Shown here piece by piece: positions 39,100-46,893 of a stretch of DNA of 60,226 nt. This DNA comes from Arcobacter_B sp049472135 (lineage in GTDB: Bacteria; Campylobacterota; Campylobacteria; Campylobacterales; Arcobacteraceae), in assembly GCF_049472135.1 (NCBI RefSeq), contig NZ_JBMOVV010000016.1:1-60226 (forward strand), given 5' to 3'. Position 1 is the stretch's first letter, and each line of letters begins with the position of its first letter. A model generated the notes under the pieces. It was not told the origin of the DNA and ran no database searches. It worked only from the letters and a program-made list of their open reading frames with translations. The position numbers were made by a program, and so were the translations under genes.

Positions 39100-39485
39100 C
39101 TTACTCTCCTGATTTATTTATGTTTTAACTTAATCTATCAAATTTTAATGTCATTATAGCTTCTTTTTCTAAAAAAGTCATTAACTTTAATCTTGATTAA
39201 TTTAATCAAATATATTTATACTTACTAGATTTGTGTGCTTTTCAAGTATATTTAAACTTGATAAATTTAATTAGGTTTTATCATTTTTTATGATTTTTTT
39301 GCTTAATAAACTAATTTTTATAAACTTTCTAATATTTATTTTTTTCTCTGAAATAGCCTATTAATGGTACTTTAATTGGGCTAAAAATAGTTTAAGTTTC
39401 ATTTCAGCTTTTTTCTGAGATTTCTGGTTTATAATTTCAATAGAACTAATAGATTCTTATTTTATATTAATTTGGAGAATGAAAA
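39100..39485. other. 386-base divergent intergenic region
   Basis: No credible gene. It is very AT-rich and should hold the promoters of the sirohaem reductase (minus) and of the small-protein operon (plus). It contains a perfect 17-base palindrome (39193-39209, ttgattaa-t-ttaatcaa) and a partial second copy of the same theme near 39258-39272 (cttgataaatttaatta). The ribosome site of the following gene is GGAG at 39473-39476. No clear -35/-10 pair was found. Confidence 0.6.
39193..39209. promoter_or_regulatory. Palindromic operator candidate
   Basis: A perfect 17-base palindrome, TTGATTAA-T-TTAATCAA, about 94 bases upstream of the sirohaem reductase start. Its ends resemble FNR/CRP half-sites (TTGAT/ATCAA) but the spacing is seven bases instead of four; the T-N11-A pattern also allows a LysR-type regulator. 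Regulator unknown. Confidence 0.4.
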
Positions 39486-39719
39486 TTGTCAATGGTATTT
39501 TTAGATAAATATATTGATGGTTATTTGATAGAAGACCCTATCATAGAAACAATATATGAAATAGTTTCAAACATTAAAAAAAAGAATTATGACATTGCAT
39601 ATCAACTTATGCAACAACATCAACTATCATTTGAAAACATAGTATCACGAACACAAAAATTAAAACTACTGGACATAACAAACTTTGCAGACTATGTAAT
39701 AAAATATCTTAAAAACTAG
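39486..39719 (+). CDS. Small helical protein A of the oxygenase operon
   Basis: A 77-aa protein I do not recognise. The start chosen is TTG at 39486, nine bases after GGAG; ATG at 39492 would lie too far (15 bases) but cannot be excluded. It has no signal peptide, membrane helix or cysteine and is predicted all-helical. From residue 19 on it aligns with the 68-aa protein encoded at 40495-40701: IV-x2-I, Y-x2-A, QLM/NLM, L, T-x-KL and two Asp positions are shared, about 16 identities over some 52 positions by eye, with one gap. The oxygenase gene begins ten bases downstream, so the two are surely co-transcribed. It may be a partner or substrate of that enzyme (inference). Confidence 0.7.
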   Translation: MSMVFLDKYIDGYLIEDPIIETIYEIVSNIKKKNYDIAYQLMQQHQLSFENIVSRTQKLKLLDITNFADYVIKYLKN

Positions 39720-39728
39720 AGTAAAAAC

Positions 39729-40484
39729 ATGCGAATTGAAAAAAACATATCTAAGATATTAGATACAAATAGTATTCAAATTAGTAATCATGTCTTCTGT
39801 TCTAAATTTCTGTTTGAAATGGAAATAGAGACAAAACTAATACCAAATACATACTATGATTATCCTTTTTTAATAATAGATGATTTTCTAACACAAGAAG
39901 AGTGTTTATTAATTAACAAAGATTTAAAAGAAAGCTCTGATTATGAAAAAGCAAAGTTAAAAACTTTGGAGAACTATCCAGATAGTCAACTAGATGAAGA
40001 AATCAGAAAAACAAATATTTATAAAATCAAAGATACTTATTTAGAGATATATAATCAAAGATTTAAAGAGAAACAAGCTGAAATTGAAAACTATTTTAAT
40101 TTATGTTTAACAACAGCTTCAAAACTTCAAGCTTTAGAGTATTTAGAGGGCTCTTTTTATAGTATTCATAGTGATGATTCAAGTATGATTTACAATGAAA
40201 ATGAACTTATAGGATTTAAAGCTGTTGCAAGAAATAGAAAACTTTCAACAGTTTTATTTACTACAACATATGATGAAAATATAAAAGATGATGTGCATTT
40301 CCACGGGGGAGAATTACTTTTCAATTATCTATATGATAAAAATGCGCAGAATGTAACTATTAAACCAAAAGCCGGTCAAATGGTACTTTTTCCAAGTAAT
40401 CCATTTTTTTGTCATGAGGTAAAAAAAGTAAAAGATGGAAGACGTATATCTTTAGTGCAATGGCATGATGCAATTTTAAATTAA
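39729..40484 (+). CDS. 2-oxoglutarate/Fe(II)-dependent oxygenase
   Basis: A 251-aa protein of the prolyl-4-hydroxylase-like 2OG-Fe(II) oxygenase superfamily. The iron triad is His147 and Asp149 (YSIHSDD) with His229 (FFCHEV); Arg239 in DGRRISLVQW should bind the 2-oxoglutarate carboxylate. HGGELLF (192-198) and KAGQMVLFPS (214-223) are typical of the double-stranded beta-helix core. The N-terminal FLIIDDFLTQEEC (47-59) marks the usual start of the domain; about 45 residues before it are extra. Members hydroxylate protein side chains or small molecules. It sits between two homologous small-protein genes (gaps of 9 and 10 bases), which suggests a dedicated partner or substrate. No secretion signal. 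Confidence 0.85.
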   Translation: MRIEKNISKILDTNSIQISNHVFCSKFLFEMEIETKLIPNTYYDYPFLIIDDFLTQEECLLINKDLKESSDYEKAKLKTLENYPDSQLDEEIRKTNIYKIKDTYLEIYNQRFKEKQAEIENYFNLCLTTASKLQALEYLEGSFYSIHSDDSSMIYNENELIGFKAVARNRKLSTVLFTTTYDENIKDDVHFHGGELLFNYLYDKNAQNVTIKPKAGQMVLFPSNPFFCHEVKKVKDGRRISLVQWHDAILN

Positions 40485-40494
40485 AGGAGTTGCA

Positions 40495-40701
40495 ATGAGT
40501 ATTAATCCAAGTGTAAGTATACAAGTTAAAAGTTTAATTGACCAAATTGTGTTTTTAATCACTTCAAAAAAGGATTATCAAGGTGCTGCAAATTTAATGA
40601 TACAAAATAACTTAGATTTAAGTACATTGATAAGTTATACATATAAGCTAAGAGATAAAGATTTAGCTATATTAACAGATAAAATTCTATTGAGTAAGTA
40701 A
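40495..40701 (+). CDS. Small helical protein B of the oxygenase operon
   Basis: A 68-aa protein of unknown function, with a strong ribosome site (AAAGGAG) seven bases before the ATG. It is homologous to the small protein at 39486-39719 on the other side of the oxygenase gene: both carry IV-x2-I, a Lys-rich turn, Y-x3-A-x2-LM-x-Q and a T-x-KL helix. All-helical, no cysteine, no signal peptide. The stop lies in the arm of a bidirectional terminator that closes the operon. Confidence 0.72.
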   Translation: MSINPSVSIQVKSLIDQIVFLITSKKDYQGAANLMIQNNLDLSTLISYTYKLRDKDLAILTDKILLSK

Positions 40702-40714
40702 AATTTACTTACTC
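40692..40714. terminator. Bidirectional terminator of the oxygenase operon and gshB
   Basis: An 11-bp inverted repeat (gagtaagtaaa, 40692-40702; tttacttactc, 40704-40714). Both convergent stop codons (40699-40701 and 40709-40711) lie inside the arms. Confidence 0.7.
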
Positions 40715-41740
40715 TCTTAATTCGCTAAGTCTTTTTAATAAGTACTCAAGTTCAGCTCTTTTTTCGATTTTTTCATGAACTTTTTCTTCTATGAAATCAA
40801 CTACATTTTTATGAAGTTTTAATTTTGAAAGCTTATTAATATTTGTAATTCCACCTGGATTTAAAACATTTACTTCTAAGATTTTATCTCCTATCATATC
40901 AAGTCCAGCAAAGAAAATACCATCAGAAGCTAGTTTTTTACCAACTTTTGAACAAATCTTTTTTTGAGATTCAGTTAATGTATATTTATGTGCTGTTCCA
41001 CCTGTTTGGATATTAGCTCTATGTTCACCATCAGCTGGTTTTCTATGATATGCACCAATTGCTTTACCATTTAACATAATTACTCTTACATCACCATTTT
41101 CAGCTCCATGAATATACTCTTGTAAAATTACATAATTTTCACCAGAATCATCAATATAGAAATCTAATAATGAGTTGATATTTGAAGTGGCATTTTTTTC
41201 AAGAACAATAACACCTCTTCCACCTGAACCATCTAAAGGTTTTAATATCATTTTCTCTTCATCTGATTCTTCAATTATCTTTTTGATATATTTTTTACTA
41301 CCTGATACATGAGTTTTTGGTAAATATGTATTTGTAGGATCATGGAATGTTGTAGTATAAAGTTTATTGTTTGCTTTTCTAATACCATCTACATCATTTA
41401 TTATTAATGTTTCATTTTTTACTGAATCTAAAAAGTTGAAAACTAATGGTGAAATTGGAGGGTCTTTTCTAATCATAATACAATCAAAAGCATGAAGTGC
41501 TGTCAATTTAATATCATACGATATCTTTTTATAAAAAGCAGTAGCTGACTCTGGAATTTTTCCTTCAAATTTTAAATTTTTTGCAAAACCATGAACTATA
41601 TTATTTCTTACAGTTAAATCATATGTATATAAAACAGAAACCTTATGACCTCTTTGCATACACTCTTTAATAACAGCAAGAGTTGAACTTTTTAATGGCT
41701 CAATATTAGCCCAATTTTCAATAATAAATGCAATATGCAC
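40709..41740 (-). CDS. gshB: Glutathione synthetase (ATP-grasp)
   Basis: A 343-aa ATP-grasp ligase joining gamma-glutamylcysteine and glycine. Prokaryotic GshB motifs are present: IMIRKDPP (88-95), LIINDVDGIRKANNKLY (112-128), KPLDGSGGRGV (167-177, phosphate loop), NGDVRVIMLNGK (215-226), HRKPADGEHRANIQTGG (232-248) and GLDMIGDKILEVNVLNPGG (279-297), with metal ligands Asp281, Glu289 and Asn291. About 30 charged C-terminal residues extend beyond E. coli GshB and may form a short coiled coil. No gshA is in the window. Campylobacter and Helicobacter generally lack glutathione, so a complete GshB is notable. It is transcribed alone. Confidence 0.88.
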   Translation of the reverse strand: MHIAFIIENWANIEPLKSSTLAVIKECMQRGHKVSVLYTYDLTVRNNIVHGFAKNLKFEGKIPESATAFYKKISYDIKLTALHAFDCIMIRKDPPISPLVFNFLDSVKNETLIINDVDGIRKANNKLYTTTFHDPTNTYLPKTHVSGSKKYIKKIIEESDEEKMILKPLDGSGGRGVIVLEKNATSNINSLLDFYIDDSGENYVILQEYIHGAENGDVRVIMLNGKAIGAYHRKPADGEHRANIQTGGTAHKYTLTESQKKICSKVGKKLASDGIFFAGLDMIGDKILEVNVLNPGGITNINKLSKLKLHKNVVDFIEEKVHEKIEKRAELEYLLKRLSELRE

Positions 41741-41771
41741 TCTAATATCCTTATTTTAAATTAATGCAGAT

Positions 41772-41777
41772 ATTATA
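41772..41777 (-). promoter_or_regulatory. Candidate gshB -10 box
   Basis: The minus strand reads TATAAT 32 bases before the gshB start, preceded by TTG. No good -35 is seen. In the same 186-base gap a plus-strand TATAAT (41892-41897) lies 30 bases before the PhyH-type gene and is the matching candidate for it. Confidence 0.4.
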
Positions 41778-41891
41778 CAATAAAATAGTACTTTTTGTGT
41801 GACAATCCTGTATAATTAGTTTTATATAACTTATTTATCTCTTTTAAAAAACTATTTTCAATAAATAAACAAATAAAAATCCTTTTTTGAC

Positions 41892-41897
41892 TATAAT
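41892..41897 (+). promoter_or_regulatory. Candidate -10 box of the PhyH-type oxygenase gene
   Basis: Consensus TATAAT in TTGACTATAATACG, 30 bases before the start codon, without a recognisable -35. Confidence 0.4.
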
Positions 41898-41926
41898 ACG
41901 AAAAAATTATCTATATAAGAGTATAA

Positions 41927-42661
41927 ATGCAACTTACAGAACAACAATTAGAAGAGTTTAATGAAAATGGTTTTTTAATCATTAAAAACTTTGCAGATGA
42001 AAAACTTTGTAATGAGATTTTACAAAAAGCTAAAGAGCACTTAACAGCTAAACAAGCACCAATTGAAACAGAACAAGAGTATATGCAACTTGATGATGAA
42101 AATATTACAGTTAGAAGACTAAGACAAGTTTATGATAGAGAAGATATTTTTAAAGAGTGGATGACAAATGAAGATATAAGACCTATTTTAAAACAAGTAC
42201 TAAATGATACTCCTGTTTTAACACTAGCTCATCATAACTCAATAATGACAAAACTTCCACACGAAAGTACAAGAACTTACTGGCACCAAGATAGAAGATA
42301 CTGGCATTTTGAAGGTGACAATCTAGTGTCTGTATGGTTAAGTCTAGGTGATGAGTTTTTAGATAATGGTTTATTAGAGTTTATTCCAGGAAGTCATAAA
42401 ATCAACTTCTGTAAAGAGTGTTTTGATGAAGACTCAAACTTCTTAGATGACCATGAAGAAAACAAAAAAATCATTGCAAAAAAAACGCATAAAAACCTAA
42501 AAAAAGGAGATGTAGTACTTTTTCACTGTAAAACACTTCACCATGCAAGTAAAAATAAAACAGATGAAGCAAAAATCTCTTTTGTATATACAGTAAGAGC
42601 TCAAAGTAACAAACCTTTAAAAGATACAAGAAGTGACTTCAAGGAAGTTGTACTTGACTAA
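41927..42661 (+). CDS. Phytanoyl-CoA dioxygenase (PhyH) family protein
   Basis: A 244-aa 2OG-Fe(II) oxygenase of the PhyH type. The iron motif is His120 and Asp122 (YWHQDRRYWH) with His206 in LHHASKNKT; Arg224 (TVRAQ) is placed to bind 2-oxoglutarate. EFIPGSHK (151-158) and KKGDVVLFHCKTLHH (192-206) are classic for the family. Bacterial members hydroxylate small molecules such as ectoine or halogenated or phosphonate compounds; no substrate is evident. It overlaps the tex gene at its end. It is the second iron/2OG oxygenase within 2.5 kb, but from a different subfamily. Confidence 0.85.
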   Translation: MQLTEQQLEEFNENGFLIIKNFADEKLCNEILQKAKEHLTAKQAPIETEQEYMQLDDENITVRRLRQVYDREDIFKEWMTNEDIRPILKQVLNDTPVLTLAHHNSIMTKLPHESTRTYWHQDRRYWHFEGDNLVSVWLSLGDEFLDNGLLEFIPGSHKINFCKECFDEDSNFLDDHEENKKIIAKKTHKNLKKGDVVLFHCKTLHHASKNKTDEAKISFVYTVRAQSNKPLKDTRSDFKEVVLD

Positions 42662-44765
42662 TGAATTAATTAAACTTATTGAAGAAAAAACAAACCTTAG
42701 TTCAAAATCTATCTCAAATATAATCAACCTTCTTGAAGAAGGTTGTACTATTCCATTTATTGCAAGATATAGAAAAGATTTTACAGGTGGAGCAACAGAT
42801 GAAGAGCTTAGAATTTTTGAAGAAGTTTTTCAATACTCACAAAAGCTTTTATCTAGAAAAGAAGAGATAATAAACCTTTTAAAAGAGAAAAACTTTTTAA
42901 GTGAAAAGGTTCAAAAACAACTAGAAGAAGCTACAACACTTCAAGCTTTAGAAGATATATACACTCCATTTAAAGATAAAAAATCTTCAAGAACAAGCAC
43001 TGCAATAGAAAATGGCTTAGAACCCTTAGCAAACATAATCCAGTGTTTAAAATATACAAATGATGAGATAAATCAAAAAGCAAAACAGTTTTTAAATAAA
43101 AATATAAAATCAATTGATGATGCAATACAAGGGGCAAAAGACATAATAGCTCAAAGATATGCAGATGATTTTAAATCAAAAGAGATTATTAGAAATATCA
43201 TTTTAAACTGGGGAAGCTTAGAAATAAAAGAAGCAAAAGAGTTTGACAAAAATGGTGTTTATTCAAGTTTTGCAGGTCAAAATGAAAAAATAAAATATAT
43301 CAAAGCCCATAGAACTCTTGCTATTTTAAGAGCTGTAAATGAAAAGCAACTTAACATAAAAGTTGATATTGATGAAAAACATATATTAGAAAATATCAAA
43401 AAATACAAAATCCCATCATGGGCAAGCAGTTCAAAAGATATAGTTTTTGAAGCCTATAAAGATGGACTTAAAAGACTTCTTCTTCCAAGTCTAAAAAGAG
43501 AAGCAATAGCAAATCTGAAAGATAAAGCAAACAAAGAAGCAATAGAGCTTTTTGGTAAAAATCTAAAAGAATTACTTCAAACAGCACCACTTATAAACCA
43601 AGTGATTTTAGGAATGGATCCTGGATATAAAACGGGATGTAAACTAGCTGTAATAGATGAAAATGGACAATATTTAGACTCAAATGTAATATATCCTACA
43701 AAACCAAAAGAGGATATAACAAACTCTTCAAAAGTAGTATGTGAGCTAATAAAAAAACATAATATCACTGCAATAGCCATAGGAAATGGAACAGCTTCAA
43801 GAGAAACTGCCTCTTTTATAGCAAATCTAATAAAAGAAAAAAATTTAGATATTAACTATGCCATAGTTAGTGAAATAGGTGCTAGTGTATACTCAGCTTC
43901 AAAAATAGCAATACAAGAGTATCCAAACCTAGATGTGACAATAAGAGGTGCTATTTCTATTGCACAAAGATTAAGAGACCCAATGGCTGCACTTGTAAAA
44001 ATCGACCCCAAATCACTGGGTATTGGTCAATATCAACATGATATAAATCAAAAAGAGTTAAGCCAAAAGCTTGAAAATACAACAGTTGACCTAGTAAATA
44101 AAGTAGGAGTTGATTTAAACTCAGCTTCATATAAATTACTATCTTTTATCTCTGGAATTAGTGAAAAACTTGCAATAAACATAGTAGAACATAGAGATAA
44201 AATCAAAAAATTCACAAGTAAAAAAGAGCTTTTGAAAGTAAAAGGTATAGGTGAAAAAGCATATATCCAAGCAATAGGATTTCTAAGAATAAAAGATGGA
44301 AAATCTATCTTAGATAATACAGCAATTCACCCAGAAGATTATGAGTTAACTAAAAAACTACAAATATCTTATGATATAAATAGTATTATTGATTCACAAA
44401 TAGAGCAAATATCAAAAGAACTAAAAACAACACCACTAAAACTAAAAGACATAATAGAAGAACTTAAAAAACCAGGGTTTGATATAAGAGAAAACTTCAA
44501 CCAAGTACAGTTTGCAAGTGATGTAACTTCAATAGAAGAGTTAAAAGAAGGCTTTATCTTAAGTGGAATAGTAAGAAACATCACAGACTTCGGAGCTTTT
44601 GTAGATATAGGACTAAAAAACGATGCCCTACTTCATATCTCACAAATAAGTAATAAAAGAATAAATCATCCAAGTGAAGTTCTAAATATAAATCAGAACT
44701 TAGAAAAAGTAAAAGTTATAAGTGTTGATTTGGAGAAACAAAGAGTTGGGTTGAGTTTAAAATAA
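42654..44765 (+). CDS. tex: Tex/YhgF RNA-binding transcription accessory protein
   Basis: About 703 aa from TTG at 42654. I prefer this start because AAGGAAG lies six bases before it; GTG at 42633 and TTG at 42648 would extend it by a few residues. The order is the Tex N-terminal helical domain (1-180), YqgF-like RNase-H fold (about 320-450, GMDPGYKTGCKLAVID), two helix-hairpin-helix motifs (about 485-545, KGIGEKAYIQAIGFL) and a C-terminal S1 domain (last 75 residues, GIVRNITDFGAFVDIGLKND). Tex binds RNA and acts on transcription and ribosomes in other bacteria. The start overlaps the PhyH gene by eight bases, so they are co-transcribed. Confidence 0.92.
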   Translation: MTNELIKLIEEKTNLSSKSISNIINLLEEGCTIPFIARYRKDFTGGATDEELRIFEEVFQYSQKLLSRKEEIINLLKEKNFLSEKVQKQLEEATTLQALEDIYTPFKDKKSSRTSTAIENGLEPLANIIQCLKYTNDEINQKAKQFLNKNIKSIDDAIQGAKDIIAQRYADDFKSKEIIRNIILNWGSLEIKEAKEFDKNGVYSSFAGQNEKIKYIKAHRTLAILRAVNEKQLNIKVDIDEKHILENIKKYKIPSWASSSKDIVFEAYKDGLKRLLLPSLKREAIANLKDKANKEAIELFGKNLKELLQTAPLINQVILGMDPGYKTGCKLAVIDENGQYLDSNVIYPTKPKEDITNSSKVVCELIKKHNITAIAIGNGTASRETASFIANLIKEKNLDINYAIVSEIGASVYSASKIAIQEYPNLDVTIRGAISIAQRLRDPMAALVKIDPKSLGIGQYQHDINQKELSQKLENTTVDLVNKVGVDLNSASYKLLSFISGISEKLAINIVEHRDKIKKFTSKKELLKVKGIGEKAYIQAIGFLRIKDGKSILDNTAIHPEDYELTKKLQISYDINSIIDSQIEQISKELKTTPLKLKDIIEELKKPGFDIRENFNQVQFASDVTSIEELKEGFILSGIVRNITDFGAFVDIGLKNDALLHISQISNKRINHPSEVLNINQNLEKVKVISVDLEKQRVGLSLK

Positions 44766-44787
44766 AGAAGAGTTATCTTCTTTATTT
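44760..44787 (+). terminator. Terminator after tex
   Basis: A 12-bp perfect stem (aaataaagaaga, 44760-44771; tcttctttattt, 44776-44787) with loop gtta and a following TAATTTTA. The tex stop codon is in the left arm. Confidence 0.75.
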
Positions 44788-45063
44788 TAATTTTACTAGA
44801 AATGTCTTAGGTATATTTCTAATATTGTATTTAATAGTTTTATTATTTCTATAATTAGTTCTTGTTTCATTCTATATTCCTATTAATTAGACTTAATTAG
44901 AAATATCTTTAAAGTATATATCTTATTTAATATTCTATCAAAAACTGCTTTCTAATTTAACTATAATTATACAGTAATGATAAAATTTTACAAGATATAA
45001 TAATTTTATAGTAAACTTTAATTTTGCTACTTTTTCTTTTAAAAAAGAAAAAGTAGTTATCTT
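44788..45063. other. AT-rich gap between tex and ridA
   Basis: Nothing but AT-rich spacer and the ridA-side hairpin at 45027-45056. No open frame with a ribosome site and no tRNA-like fold was found. Confidence 0.5.
45027..45056 (-). terminator. Hairpin after ridA
   Basis: A 14-bp perfect inverted repeat (ctactttttctttt, 45027-45040; its complement 45043-45056) seven bases beyond the ridA stop. The A/T arms make it a possible terminator in either direction. Confidence 0.55.
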
Positions 45064-45450
45064 CTAGTTTTTAAACGCTATCGCATCCACTTCAACTAAA
45101 ACATTTTTAGGTAAAGTTTTTACTGCCACTGTAGCTCTTGCTGGTGCGTCATCTGCACCGAAGTATTCTGCGTAGATTTCATTGAAAGCTACAAAGTTAT
45201 CCATATCAGATAAATAACAAGTTGTTTTTAAAACATTGTCAAAAGAAGAGTTTGCTTCTTCTAATACTGCTTTTAAATTTTCCATAACTTGTCTTGTTTG
45301 TGCTTGAACATCATCTCCTCCAACTAGTTCCATAGTTTTTGGGTCTAATGGAATTTGACCTGATAAAAATACTAGTTTTTCAAATGCTGTTGCTTGATTG
45401 TATGGTCCAATTGCTGATGGAGCATCATTTGTTGATATAATTTTTTTCAT
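45064..45450 (-). CDS. ridA: RidA-family 2-iminobutanoate/2-iminopropanoate deaminase
   Basis: A 128-aa trimeric RidA protein that hydrolyses reactive enamine/imine intermediates released by PLP enzymes such as threonine dehydratase. Arg105 (APARATVAV) and Glu120 (LVEVDAIA), the substrate-binding pair, are present, as are AIGPYNQA (13-20) and FLSGQIPLD (28-36). Length is typical. Monocistronic, divergent from the chemotaxis gene. Confidence 0.93.
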   Translation of the reverse strand: MKKIISTNDAPSAIGPYNQATAFEKLVFLSGQIPLDPKTMELVGGDDVQAQTRQVMENLKAVLEEANSSFDNVLKTTCYLSDMDNFVAFNEIYAEYFGADDAPARATVAVKTLPKNVLVEVDAIAFKN

Positions 45451-45598
45451 ATAGATAATCCTTTAATTTTTTGTATTATACTTTATATAACTTTATATAT
45501 TAAAATTTTATTACATAGAATAGTAAAATAATTTCTAAATGCTTTTTTTATGCTACCTTTTACAAGTACAATATTCAACTATTTCAATAAGGACAACT

Positions 45599-46885
45599 AT
45601 GAATAAAAACCATCTATTAGCTTCAATAACTGCTATTACAACAATAATTGCACTTACTTTCTTAAATAAAAATCCAACTTACTTGATATACATAATTTCA
45701 AGTTTATCTATATTAATAATAATGGCTTTTAATTTTATAGGAAAAGAAAATAACAATAAAAAAACTACTGAAACAAATGAAGAAAATGAAAAAAACAGAA
45801 TAGATAATATTTTTAATGAAGAAATTTTTGATGAAATACAAAAAGTAACTGAGCTTTCTAGTCAAGGTGAATATGATACAAGAATCACAAATACATCATC
45901 AAATGAAAAAATAAATATAATATCAAAAAATATAAATAATACACTAGATAGTTTTAGAAAAACTATTGACTCTTTAAACAATTTTATGGATAACTACAAT
46001 AATAATAACTTTACTATTCAAATAGAAAATATTTATAGCAATGACTTAAAAGATATGATTGATGAAATAAATCAAGTTAATATAAAAATATCTCAGATGT
46101 TATTAAGTAGTTTAAAAAACAATACAAAACTTAGTAAGAACTCTGATATTTTAAAAGGGAATATTAATGCTCTAAGCAAAAGTGTAATACAACAAGCTGC
46201 CACACTAGAAGAAACAGCTTCTGCAATTGAACAAATAACTAGTACAATCATCAATAATAATTCAAATGTAAGTCAAATGATTCAATACTCTCAAGATTTA
46301 AATCAATCAATTAATAAGGGTTATCACAATGCAAAAGATAATGCTTCTATAATGGATGAAATAAATAATAAAACAAAATCAATTGAAGAAGCTATTGCAA
46401 TTATTGATCAAATTGCTTTCCAAACAAATATTTTATCACTAAATGCAGCAGTAGAAGCAGCGACTGCTGGAGAAGCGGGTAAAGGTTTTGCTGTAGTAGC
46501 TCAAGAAGTTAGAAATCTAGCAACAAGAAGTGCTGAAGCAGCACATGAAATAAAAACATTAGTTGGGGATGCATCAGATGTAACAACAAGAGGGAAAAAA
46601 GCATCAGATGAGATGATAAATGAGTATGAGATAATAAATGAAAATATTGTAAAAACTAGAGATATTATGAATAATGTATTTGATTCATTAAAAGAGCAGA
46701 AAACTGGAATAGAACAAATAAACAATGCCGTTTCTCAAATAGATAAAGCAACGCAAGAAAATGCATCAAAAGCACAAGATACAATGAATATTGCAGATAT
46801 AAATGATCAAATGGCTAAGAATATGGTTATTCACACTAACAAAACTAAATTCTTCGGAAGAGAAGAATTTAATTCTAATTCATAA
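45599..46885 (+). CDS. Methyl-accepting chemotaxis protein without periplasmic domain
   Basis: 428 aa from ATG at 45599, which has AAGGAC directly upstream; an in-frame ATG 20 codons earlier (45539) lacks a ribosome site. Two hydrophobic helices (about 5-22 and 29-47) form a hairpin with only a few residues between them, so there is no external ligand domain. A cytoplasmic linker (about 80-165) leads into the signalling coiled coil with the hairpin tip QTNILSLNAAVEAATAGEAG and GKGFAVVAQEVRNLATRS. The tip has Thr where most receptors have Arg (AARAGE). It should signal to CheA/CheW from an internal cue. No chemotaxis genes lie nearby. Confidence 0.88.
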   Translation: MNKNHLLASITAITTIIALTFLNKNPTYLIYIISSLSILIIMAFNFIGKENNNKKTTETNEENEKNRIDNIFNEEIFDEIQKVTELSSQGEYDTRITNTSSNEKINIISKNINNTLDSFRKTIDSLNNFMDNYNNNNFTIQIENIYSNDLKDMIDEINQVNIKISQMLLSSLKNNTKLSKNSDILKGNINALSKSVIQQAATLEETASAIEQITSTIINNNSNVSQMIQYSQDLNQSINKGYHNAKDNASIMDEINNKTKSIEEAIAIIDQIAFQTNILSLNAAVEAATAGEAGKGFAVVAQEVRNLATRSAEAAHEIKTLVGDASDVTTRGKKASDEMINEYEIINENIVKTRDIMNNVFDSLKEQKTGIEQINNAVSQIDKATQENASKAQDTMNIADINDQMAKNMVIHTNKTKFFGREEFNSNS

Positions 46886-46893
46886 GTATTAGC

